Translations under genes and position numbers: made by a program | Notes under the pieces: model-generated | The model's input: only the letters and a program-made list of their open reading frames with translations | Databases searched by the model: none | Told to the model about the DNA's origin: nothing | Source of the DNA: Thermoplasmata archaeon | GTDB taxonomy: Archaea > Thermoplasmatota > Thermoplasmata > Thermoplasmatales > Thermoplasmataceae | Reading direction: 5' to 3' | Length of the DNA: 6,359 nt | Assembly: GCA_021793945.1 (NCBI GenBank) | Contig: JAJYRT010000108.1 | Span: 1 to 6,359, forward strand | Part shown: positions 1-4,419 of the stretch, piece by piece | How the letters are laid out: the number at the start of each line of letters is the position of its first letter | Numbering within the stretch: the stretch's first letter is position 1

Positions 1-922
1 CTTCCAAATGGGCTTCAACACCTGCCTTTGATATTGGGAGGTTGGTCGCATCACCTATTGCAAAGGCATTTTCGTAGTCTGCCACATGGAGATCATATTT
101 ATCGGTCTTGATCCATCCATCCTCATCGGCATATTCCTCGCCTTTGAAAATAGGGGCTCCAGAATGCGGTGGCACCAGCAGGAGAGTATCATAGGGAACA
201 GAATCTCCTTCCATGGATGTGAGAAGCTCCTTCTCCGGGTCCACACTCTCAAGGTTGAAACCCGTAATAATCTCGATGTTCCGTTCTTTGAACATGGGTT
301 CGATGACACTGTTAACAGTCTCATTGGAATAACTCCTGAGAAATGGTGTTATGAAAGTGAGTTTAACGTCTTTCCTTATCTTTTTCCTCACGAAATATTC
401 CTCAAGAAGGAATGCACTTTCATTAGGAGATGGGGGACACTTGTATGGCAATCCTGCTATGCCTGTAACAATTCTGCCCCATCTTACCTTTTCGAGTCTT
501 TTGTAAAGTTCTGCAGAAGCACTGGCACTTGTATGGAAATCGTGGTTTGCCTGGGACAGGCCGGGTATCTGGTTGTAGTCAGGTCTGGAACCGGTAGCTA
601 TGATCGCTTCATCAAATTCATACTTCTTACCGGTTTTCTCTGTTAAAACGTACCTGTTGTCAAGGTCCACCTTGGAGCAATTCTCCGGAATCAGTTCGAC
701 GTCCGGAAGAACAAGTTCTGAAAGGTATTTTCTCACAGCTGCTGGATTCTTCCCCTTAAAGGCAACCGAGAGGTACCCTGGCTGAAACTCATGATATACT
801 GATCCATCAAAGATCCTGATTTTGAGCCTTCCGGATCTGATATCATCAGACATTTCCTTTGCCATTGTATTGGCAAAAATCAATCCACCTGCTCCTCCTC
901 CCACAACCGCGATGCTTTTCAT
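1..922 (-). CDS. SQR/FCSD-family FAD-dependent oxidoreductase, C-terminus cut by window edge
   Basis: This is a two-dinucleotide-binding-domain flavoprotein of the sulfide:quinone reductase / flavocytochrome c sulfide dehydrogenase group. Members oxidise sulfide or sulfane sulfur and pass electrons to quinone or another acceptor at the membrane. The first 307 residues are visible. An N-terminal FAD Rossmann motif with GGGAGG lies at residues 8-13 and an ATGSRPDY segment near the middle. GLPYKCPPSP follows, with Cys162 at the position of the conserved redox cysteine (Cys156 in Aquifex SQR). The second FAD-contact motif, AIGDATNLPISKAG, has Asp291. The third catalytic cysteine and any C-terminal membrane anchor would lie outside the window. 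ATG at 922 is chosen because GGGGTGA ends 5 bases before it and the Rossmann strand starts at once. It is the third gene of an operon with TusA- and DsrE-like carriers, 33 bases after the TusA-like gene. The exact substrate is inferred; a general NADH dehydrogenase-like enzyme cannot be excluded. Confidence 0.88.
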   Translation of the reverse strand, partial: MKSIAVVGGGAGGLIFANTMAKEMSDDIRSGRLKIRIFDGSVYHEFQPGYLSVAFKGKNPAAVRKYLSELVLPDVELIPENCSKVDLDNRYVLTEKTGKKYEFDEAIIATGSRPDYNQIPGLSQANHDFHTSASASAELYKRLEKVRWGRIVTGIAGLPYKCPPSPNESAFLLEEYFVRKKIRKDVKLTFITPFLRSYSNETVNSVIEPMFKERNIEIITGFNLESVDPEKELLTSMEGDSVPYDTLLLVPPHSGAPIFKGEEYADEDGWIKTDKYDLHVADYENAFAIGDATNLPISKAGVEAHLE

Positions 923-955
923 TTCATTCACCCCATATCATAAAATAAATTCCAA

Positions 956-1192
956 CTACCCTTTTTTCCCACTTATTCTTATTTCTACAGTGAATATTCC
1001 GTCTTTTTCCTCCATGCTAATGAGTTCGTTGTTTGTCCTTTCACACCAGGCCTTGGAATCAGCCCTCACTCCTGGGTCCGTGGCAAGAAGTTCAATTATG
1101 TCTCCATTTGCTGATTTTCTGTACGCTCTTATTAGATCGGTAATTGGGCCAGGACAGGCTGTTCCTCTACTATCCACTACAGTTTTTGTCAT
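956..1192 (-). CDS. TusA/SirA-like sulfur carrier protein
   Basis: This is a 78-residue TusA-family protein, a small cytoplasmic carrier that holds sulfur as a persulfide or thiosulfonate on one cysteine and relays it between enzymes. The family signature is clear at the N-terminus: VDSRGTACPGP, with the carrier cysteine at Cys13 in a CPxP motif. The conserved TDPGVRADSKAWC segment follows and contains a second cysteine, Cys50. Length is normal for the family. The reading frame is open back to a TTG at 1204, but ATG at 1192 is preferred: GAGGA lies 5 bases before it and overlaps the stop codon of the upstream DsrE-like gene, which suggests translational coupling. Its position between DsrE-like and SQR-like genes points to sulfur trafficking in dissimilatory or detoxifying sulfur metabolism rather than tRNA thiolation. 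That role is inferred from context. Confidence 0.9.
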   Translation of the reverse strand: MTKTVVDSRGTACPGPITDLIRAYRKSANGDIIELLATDPGVRADSKAWCERTNNELISMEEKDGIFTVEIRISGKKG

Positions 1193-1200
1193 GTTCTTCC

Positions 1201-1620
1201 TCAAATCATGACCTTGTCGTTCCCCTCAGACATCTGAAGGAAAGCTGCAGCCCCAACTACGTCATCAACAATTGGATCAAGACCATTTTTCGTGTCAATC
1301 TTCAAAGCCTGGGACATCATTGAGCATAAATACACCTTGACGTCGCCAATTTCCTTTGCTTCCTTGAGCATTTCATACCAGGAAGGGGCTTTGATATCTT
1401 TCAGTCCCTGTACCAGCATCGGGGCCATGTCCTCAAATTCTTTTGGCATTCTGTTTACTTTCTCTTTTCCGCCTTTAGTGAATGCCGGAATGGCCCATCC
1501 AGTAACAAAAATAGAGACGGGCATCTCCAGATTAACGGCAGACTGAGTCAGGACACCTAGCGGAATAAATTTGTCCGCAGTTCCTGAAAACATAATGAAG
1601 CTGATACCCTTTTTAGGCAT
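1201..1620 (-). CDS. DsrE-like (DsrE2/DsrE3-type) sulfurtransferase
   Basis: This 139-residue protein has a DsrE/DsrF-like fold: an N-terminal strand KKGISFIMFSG, a central GWAIPAFTKGG segment, and the late motif VKVYLCSMMSQAL with its single cysteine at Cys99, where the sulfur-binding cysteine lies in DsrE2/DsrE3 proteins. Related archaeal proteins, such as the DsrE3A-TusA pair of Metallosphaera, bind and transfer thiosulfonate or persulfide sulfur to TusA. This gene is first in the operon, with 8 bases between its stop codon and the TusA-like start, so the two products probably exchange sulfur directly. ATG at 1620 is needed to keep the first beta strand intact. No good Shine-Dalgarno sequence precedes it, in line with a short leader. 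Which DsrE subfamily it belongs to cannot be settled by eye. Confidence 0.85.
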   Translation of the reverse strand: MPKKGISFIMFSGTADKFIPLGVLTQSAVNLEMPVSIFVTGWAIPAFTKGGKEKVNRMPKEFEDMAPMLVQGLKDIKAPSWYEMLKEAKEIGDVKVYLCSMMSQALKIDTKNGLDPIVDDVVGAAAFLQMSEGNDKVMI

Positions 1621-1647
1621 AAGATCACATTTATAAATTGATGGAGG

Positions 1648-1655
1648 TCTTTTAA
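1648..1655 (-). promoter_or_regulatory. Candidate TATA box of the dsrE-tusA-SQR operon
   Basis: On the minus strand GGTTAAAAG lies about 28-35 bases before the ATG at 1620, which would place the RNA start within about 10 bases of the start codon. A stronger-looking ATTTATAAAT at 1629-1638 is too close to the ATG to serve this gene unless translation starts at an internal methionine. The choice is therefore uncertain. Confidence 0.4.
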
Positions 1656-1666
1656 CCGTGATGACT

Positions 1667-1690
1667 TAGCTATTATGCGAAAAATAGCTA
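1667..1690. repeat. Perfect 8-base inverted repeat upstream of the sulfur operon promoter
   Basis: TAGCTATT at 1667-1674 and AATAGCTA at 1683-1690 are exact reverse complements separated by 8 bases, so half-site centres are 16 bases apart. The repeat begins about 12 bases upstream of the candidate TATA box of the DsrE-TusA-SQR operon. It could be a binding site for a dimeric regulator or simply an RNA hairpin; the sequence does not decide between them. Confidence 0.5.
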
Positions 1691-1800
1691 TTTCAGAGGG
1701 TTGGCTAATTACTTTGAATTGGAAAAATGTTTTGAGTTATACACTCTTTTTCCACTTTCTGATTCGAACCTGTAATAACCGATGTAAAGGGGTTTCTCCA

Positions 1801-1811
1801 TTTTTGAAAAA
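1801..1811 (-). terminator. tRNA-Leu terminator (T-run)
   Basis: On the minus strand a run of five T (1811-1807) begins 9 bases after the tRNA 3' end, inside the palindrome ATTTTTGAAAAAT. Short T-runs directly after tRNA genes are the usual archaeal termination signal. Confidence 0.6.
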
Positions 1812-1820
1812 TGTATAGTA

Positions 1821-1905
1821 TGCGAGGGATGGGATTCGAACCCACGAACTCCTACGAGACAGAATCTTAAGTCCTGCACAGTTGGCCAGGCTTTGTTACC
1901 CTCGC
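1821..1905 (-). tRNA. tRNA-Leu (anticodon UAA), intact
   Basis: This is an 85-base class II tRNA that folds completely. The acceptor stem GCGAGGG pairs with CCCTCGC, followed by discriminator A. The D arm has ACA/TGT with loop AAGCCTGGCCAAC. The anticodon stem CAGGA/TTCTG has loop CTTAAGA, giving anticodon UAA (plus-strand 1867-1869). A long variable arm TCTCGTAGGAGTTC is followed by the T arm GTGGG-TTCGAAT-CCCAT. The long variable arm, discriminator A and anticodon identify leucine (UUA/UUG codons). CCA is not encoded and there is no intron. The first 32 bases plus the promoter are duplicated at 3832-3950, so this gene may be a hybrid of a chromosomal 3' half and an element-borne 5' half. 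Confidence 0.95.
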
Positions 1906-1992
1906 AATGTATCGGTTTATGACTCGGCAATATATTAAAAGTGCTGAAATTCGTTAAATAGAGGGAAAGTGTCCTGTCTTGAGAATTAAATG
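1874..1992. repeat. Direct repeat copy 1: 5' part of tRNA-Leu plus its promoter region
   Basis: This 119-base stretch matches 3832-3950 without gaps at about 103 of 119 positions by hand alignment. It covers tRNA nucleotides 1-32 and about 87 bases upstream. Identity is perfect over the tRNA part from 1874 to 1902, poor from 1903 to 1928, nearly perfect from 1929 to 1974, then fades. The left limit is sharp and falls inside the 5' anticodon stem, as expected for a recombination junction. Confidence 0.9.
1929..1938 (-). promoter_or_regulatory. TATA box of tRNA-Leu
   Basis: TTTTAATATA on the minus strand lies 24-33 bases before the first base of the tRNA, the usual archaeal TATA distance. The box and about 36 bases beyond it are kept almost unchanged in the second repeat copy (45 of 46 bases identical, 1929-1974 versus 3887-3932), while the stretch between TATA and tRNA has diverged. 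Confidence 0.7.
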
Positions 1993-2298
1993 TGGGAGGA
2001 TACAGGGTTAAATCAGCTTTGATAGTTTCCTGTTTATAATTTTTAATGATTTCATTTAAGTTCAGGAAGGCAATGTGTATTTAAACTTCATAATTTTTTC
2101 CAAATCCTGCAAATAAAGGATTAGATTTCGATTGCAGATTATTATTCATACCAACAAAAAAATCCCATTTAGTGCTGATGAATAGGTAGATATAAGGTAT
2201 GATTCCAAAAAGATTGATTCAACTTTGGGCCAGATCTCATTGAGTTGGACCTGCAGATTGTCAGAATTCTGGGGCAATGTCTAAGTTTTTTAATAGAA
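1993..2298. other. Non-coding stretch between tRNA promoter repeat and glyoxalase-like gene
   Basis: No convincing gene is found on either strand. The stretch is AT-rich. It includes a weak 5-base inverted repeat (AATCC at 2103-2107, GGATT at 2118-2122) and a run of seven A at 2155-2161. On the minus strand that run is T7, about 140 bases downstream of the glyoxalase-like gene, and could end its transcript. Bases 2198-2290 have short open stretches in several frames, but none is recognisable. Confidence 0.5.
2155..2161 (-). terminator. Possible T-run terminator of the VOC gene
   Basis: The minus strand has seven T in a row about 140 bases past the stop codon of the glyoxalase-like gene. Archaeal terminators are often plain T-runs. 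The distance makes this only a candidate. Confidence 0.3.
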
Positions 2299-2691
2299 TC
2301 AAAGGTTGTTCCGTTGCACCAGATCAAACAGGTTTCCATACAGGTCTTCGAAAACTACTTCCTTTCCCCACATAACGCTCTCTGGTTCACCACGAAACTT
2401 AACGCCACGTTTCTTCATTTCACTATAGTCGTTGTCGATGTCGCTGGTGTCAACTGTAATCAGGACATGATCTGGAGACTGTTTACCAATTGCTTTTATC
2501 TTCTCGGTGGTATCGGCCTTCACAAACACAAGTAATGTTTCGCAGTCCTCTTTAGGTGCAACTGAAATCCAGCGAAAGTTTTCCCCAAACTTATCGTCTC
2601 TGATTTTATGGAATCCAAGTTTTCTAGTGTAAAAGTCCAAAGCTTCATCATAATCTCTGACCAGTATTGTAATGTGCCCTATCCCATCCAT
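2299..2691 (-). CDS. Glyoxalase/VOC-fold protein
   Basis: This 130-residue protein belongs to the vicinal oxygen chelate superfamily, which includes glyoxalase I, extradiol dioxygenases and antibiotic-binding proteins. The fold's two beta-alpha-beta-beta-beta modules are visible: MDGIGHITILVRDYDEALDFYTRKLGF opens module 1, in parts at residues 1-27, and DHVLITVDTSDIDNDYSEMKKRGV opens module 2 near residues 74-97. The ending VVFEDLYGNLFDLVQ is the usual 'D-GN-x-EL' tail. Likely metal ligands are His6, Glu51, His75 and the position of Asp123, where family members usually have Glu. The frame is open upstream to 2754, but ATG at 2691 is preferred: GGAG lies 7 bases before it and the first strand begins immediately. 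It lies alone inside the tRNA-bounded island, opposite to vapBC. Substrate unknown; methylglyoxal or another small reactive metabolite is only a guess. Confidence 0.85.
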   Translation of the reverse strand: MDGIGHITILVRDYDEALDFYTRKLGFHKIRDDKFGENFRWISVAPKEDCETLLVFVKADTTEKIKAIGKQSPDHVLITVDTSDIDNDYSEMKKRGVKFRGEPESVMWGKEVVFEDLYGNLFDLVQRNNL

Positions 2692-2730
2692 TTCTATGCT
2701 CCTACTTATTGAATTAAACGTCCTTGAATC

Positions 2731-2740
2731 ATATAATAAT
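2731..2740 (-). promoter_or_regulatory. TATA box of the VOC gene
   Basis: ATTATTATAT on the minus strand lies about 26 bases ahead of a predicted RNA start near 2709. That leaves a short leader just containing the GGAG ribosome site at 2699-2702 ahead of ATG 2691. This spacing supports the shorter start over the one at 2754. Confidence 0.5.
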
Positions 2741-3071
2741 TCTGCCGGTAGCAACTATACCGGAAGTATTGAATGCAGCACAACTTGAAGGTTGCTAAAA
2801 ATCACACAATGACACCTTGAAGAGCCAATTCAATTCTTTACCCTTTACCTTTAATCAGCGCACTTCAACATAAGGATAGTAATATTTGGTAATTCCAGTG
2901 CATCTTGAGATGAAGATGGGCTTATCAATATTTTGTCCACCCCAAAAAAATAACGGTTTAATTATCGATTGAGTAAAATCTTACTTTCATAAGAGGGGCC
3001 AAATAAAGCAGCCAGAAGTTCAGCAACAATTGAAAGAATATTGTTATGATAGGTGGGGGCAAAACCATTAA
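2741..3071. other. Non-coding stretch between divergent VOC gene and vapBC
   Basis: No supported gene is present on either strand. It is AT-rich and holds the upstream regions of two divergent transcription units. Minor structure: a 6-base hairpin (CATCTT at 2901-2906 pairing with AAGATG at 2913-2918) and an A7 run at 2944-2950. Neither can be assigned a role. Confidence 0.5.
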
Positions 3072-3092
3072 TAGTTGAACTAGTTTTACTAG
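3072..3092. promoter_or_regulatory. Overlapping palindromes, probable vapBC operator
   Basis: Two perfect inverted repeats overlap by three bases. TAGTT-G-AACTA is at 3072-3082 and CTAGT-TTT-ACTAG at 3080-3092. They end at the ribosome site of the antitoxin gene. A TTAATA element at 3068-3073 or a weaker one near 3042-3050 could be the TATA box; in either case the palindromes sit at or just downstream of the promoter core. VapB-type antitoxins commonly repress their own operons by binding palindromes in this position. Confidence 0.55.
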
Positions 3093-3104
3093 AGGTGGGC
3101 CAGT

Positions 3105-3365
3105 TTGTCGCTAAAATTAAAAGTCGGGAAAAAAGGGTACGTGATTCTTCCTAAGGCGCTGAGGGATGCGGTTGGGATAGAAGAAGGGGATGATCTGACA
3201 GTGAGTGTTAACGATGGTATTACACTTAAACCTTCTAAAAAATTCGATAAGGCTCTATTTGAGAAGATCGCTAAGAAACACAAAGAAGCTGTACTCTCGT
3301 TGAAAGATGCCAAGGCTCCATTACCAGGTGAAGCAAAAGAATACTCGTTGGAGGATGAATTTTGA
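3105..3365 (+). CDS. vapB: AbrB/MazE-type antitoxin (VapB)
   Basis: This is an 86-residue antitoxin with an N-terminal swapped-hairpin AbrB/SpoVT DNA-binding domain at residues 1-43 (LKVGKKGYVILPKALRDAVG, then EEGDDLTVSVNDGITLKP). A charged, lysine-rich C-terminal tail probably wraps the toxin and neutralises its active site. The start is TTG at 3105, supported by GAGGTG at 3092-3097 seven bases upstream; there is no ATG in frame near the domain start. The stop codon overlaps the start of the PIN-domain toxin gene, the usual antitoxin-first order. Autoregulation is likely through the palindromes just upstream. It belongs to the putative tRNA-bounded island, where it could act as an addiction module. 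Confidence 0.9.
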   Translation: MSLKLKVGKKGYVILPKALRDAVGIEEGDDLTVSVNDGITLKPSKKFDKALFEKIAKKHKEAVLSLKDAKAPLPGEAKEYSLEDEF

Positions 3366-3766
3366 CCGGAGTGTTTATCGACACAAACTTTTTCATATAC
3401 ATGAATACACCAGGCAAATTCTTAGACAGATTCATAGGGCATTACGAGGATGAACTTTCCAATAATAGAACCTTCACAAACATTATTGTTCTTGACGAGT
3501 TAGTTTACGTTTCAAAGAAGAAATATTCCATTCCGGTTGAAGTGACTCTGGAGTTCATCGATTCTATGATAATCCCGTTTACTTCCATCCTACCACTTGA
3601 GGAAAATGATTATCATGTGATGAAGGATTTGATAAATTACTGCCCAAAACCCAGTGACGCATTAATAGCCTCTTCCATGAAGCGGGCAGCTATTGCCGAA
3701 CTGCTCAGCGAAGACAACGATTTTGACAAAGTTCCGGGAATAAAGAGGAGATGGGTGGATCTCTAA
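3362..3766 (+). CDS. vapC: PIN-domain ribonuclease toxin (VapC)
   Basis: This 134-residue PIN-domain protein is the toxin partner of the preceding antitoxin. VapC toxins are Mg2+-dependent RNases that cut tRNA or rRNA. The acidic catalytic set is present: Asp7 in FIDTN, Glu46 in VLDEL, Asp99 in PSDALIAS, and Asp118/Asp120 in the SEDNDFDKV tail. The fold is full length with no frame break, so it is probably active. TTG at 3362 overlaps the vapB stop by four bases (TTGA) and has GGAGG at 3350-3354, seven bases upstream. GTG at 3371 would also give a normal PIN start but has no ribosome site. The overlap suggests coupled translation keeping toxin below antitoxin. Confidence 0.93.
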   Translation: MTGVFIDTNFFIYMNTPGKFLDRFIGHYEDELSNNRTFTNIIVLDELVYVSKKKYSIPVEVTLEFIDSMIIPFTSILPLEENDYHVMKDLINYCPKPSDALIASSMKRAAIAELLSEDNDFDKVPGIKRRWVDL

Positions 3767-3831
3767 AGCATTCATATCAATAAGCCTTCTATAAAATCAT
3801 AATTCCCATTTGTTATGTTGCATATTAGTTA
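3767..3831. other. Short spacer between vapC and tRNA fragment
   Basis: An AT-rich spacer with no gene. A minus-strand T4 around 3793-3796 could stop transcripts coming from the promoter copy at 3887-3896 before they reach vapC. Confidence 0.4.
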
Positions 3832-3863
3832 CTGCACAGTTGGCCAGGCTTTGTTACCCTAGC
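3832..3863 (-). pseudogene. Truncated tRNA-Leu 5' half
   Basis: This matches nucleotides 1-32 of the intact tRNA-Leu at 1821-1905 with a single change: position 3 of the acceptor stem is T instead of G. It stops inside the 5' anticodon stem, and what follows on the minus strand is unrelated to tRNA. It cannot form a tRNA. It still has a TATA box at the original distance, so it may be transcribed. Confidence 0.85.
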
Positions 3864-3886
3864 AATTAATCGGTTTCTGCTCTGGG

Positions 3887-3896
3887 AATATATTAA
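3887..3896 (-). promoter_or_regulatory. Retained TATA box upstream of the tRNA fragment
   Basis: TTTTAATATA on the minus strand lies 24-33 bases before the tRNA fragment, identical to the box of the intact gene. If active it would transcribe toward the 3' end of vapC on the opposite strand. Confidence 0.5.
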
Positions 3897-4098
3897 AAGT
3901 GCTGAAATTCGTTAAATAAAGGGAAAGTGTCCCGTTTTGGGAACAGAATGCTGAAAGCTGGTACTGAACGCCTTCGGTTAAACCTGCATGAAAAATAGTT
4001 TATAGAAACTCACACTTCATAAATTGGCATCACATCCTGATCCCAGGAACAGTGAGACTTCCGGATCTGTTTGCTGAAACATTCAAAGTAGTAGAAAT

Positions 4099-4242
4099 AT
4101 GAAATTTCGGTTCATGTTAATGGGGATAATATTCTGGGCGCTAAGTGCAATCCTGTTTTATATCCGTGGGGTCCATCCGAATTTCTTCATACCCTTGGCC
4201 GTTGGAACGTTCATATTTCTTTATGGTCTTCTGAGCCGATGA
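4099..4242 (+). CDS. Small two-helix membrane protein, hypothetical
   Basis: The 47-codon frame encodes a very hydrophobic peptide: MKFRF, then a membrane segment LMGIIFWALSAILFYI at about residues 7-22, a short polar turn RGVHPN at 23-28, and a second segment FFIPLAVGTFIFLYGLL at about 29-45, ending SR. Two hydrophobic stretches joined by a tight basic turn with basic ends suggest a helical hairpin in the cytoplasmic membrane with both ends inside. I do not recognise a family. No strong ribosome site precedes ATG 4099. Candidate TATA-like sequences lie at 3993-4002 and 4017-4025. A minus-strand frame overlaps it but has a less coherent composition. Function unknown. Confidence 0.55.
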   Translation: MKFRFMLMGIIFWALSAILFYIRGVHPNFFIPLAVGTFIFLYGLLSR

Positions 4243-4419
4243 ATTTTCCCGCAAGAACAAATTACCTGAAATTCTAATTTGACGATAAAAAACGCCTATG
4301 TCAGGACCGATGGACATACATTCTTCCTGCAGCTTGTCGATATTATCCATGAGGCGTTAATGGCAGTAAAATTATGGGAATGGAATTGCGGACACTCTGC
4401 AGGTTCCATTTGGTGAAAT

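Larger units (their letters stand above)
1874..3831. mobile_element. Putative tRNA-bounded island (glyoxalase + vapBC), no integrase seen
   Basis: The segment is bounded by direct repeats made of the 5' half of tRNA-Leu and its promoter. If the element brought its own tRNA 5' half, integration would rebuild a working tRNA at the left and displace the old 5' half to the right, which is what is seen: intact gene at 1821-1905, mutated fragment at 3832-3863. Cargo is a VOC-fold protein gene and a toxin-antitoxin operon. No integrase or replication gene is recognisable in the 1,958 bases, so it would have to be a remnant or a non-autonomous element. A tandem duplication involving the tRNA promoter is the alternative. 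Confidence 0.38.
3832..3950. repeat. Direct repeat copy 2: tRNA-Leu 5' fragment plus promoter region
   Basis: This is the second copy of the 119-base repeat, 1,958 bases from the first and in the same orientation. Sixteen mismatches were counted by hand, concentrated between the TATA box and the tRNA start and at the outer end. It would be the displaced chromosomal attachment half if the interval is an integrated element. Confidence 0.9.

Noticed and set aside
86..646. 186-codon plus-strand open frame opposite the oxidoreductase
   Set aside because: It lies wholly antisense to a well-conserved SQR-like gene whose translation shows clear FAD and cysteine motifs; the plus-strand product resembles nothing and is a frame shadow.
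822..1211. 129-codon plus-strand frame across the TusA gene
   Set aside because: Antisense to the TusA- and SQR-like genes, which have family motifs and ribosome sites; no supporting signal for the plus strand.
1761..1770. GGTTCGAATC on the minus strand, a T-arm-like motif 3' of the tRNA
   Set aside because: The flanking bases do not form the 5-base T stem and no acceptor or anticodon arm can be built around it. A decayed tRNA remnant is possible but cannot be supported.
1709..1930. 73-codon minus-strand frame covering the tRNA
   Set aside because: It runs straight through the tRNA-Leu gene and its promoter; open by chance.
2198..2290. Short open stretches that could be remnants of an integrase or transposase
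   Set aside because: No recognisable active-site motif in any of the six frames; cannot be distinguished from random sequence.
2245..2535. 96-codon plus-strand frame overlapping the VOC gene
   Set aside because: Antisense to a gene with a clear VOC fold, start site and promoter.
2901..2918. Small hairpin CATCTT/AAGATG and nearby box-C-like GATGA
   Set aside because: A C/D box RNA was considered, but no proper RTGATGA box with a following CTGA at suitable distance is present; a 6-base stem alone is expected by chance.
4141..4350. 69-codon minus-strand frame MDNIDKLQEEC...
   Set aside because: No ribosome site or promoter, about half of it is antisense to the hydrophobic 47-codon frame, and its composition is not distinctive. 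It remains possible but less likely than the plus-strand frame.
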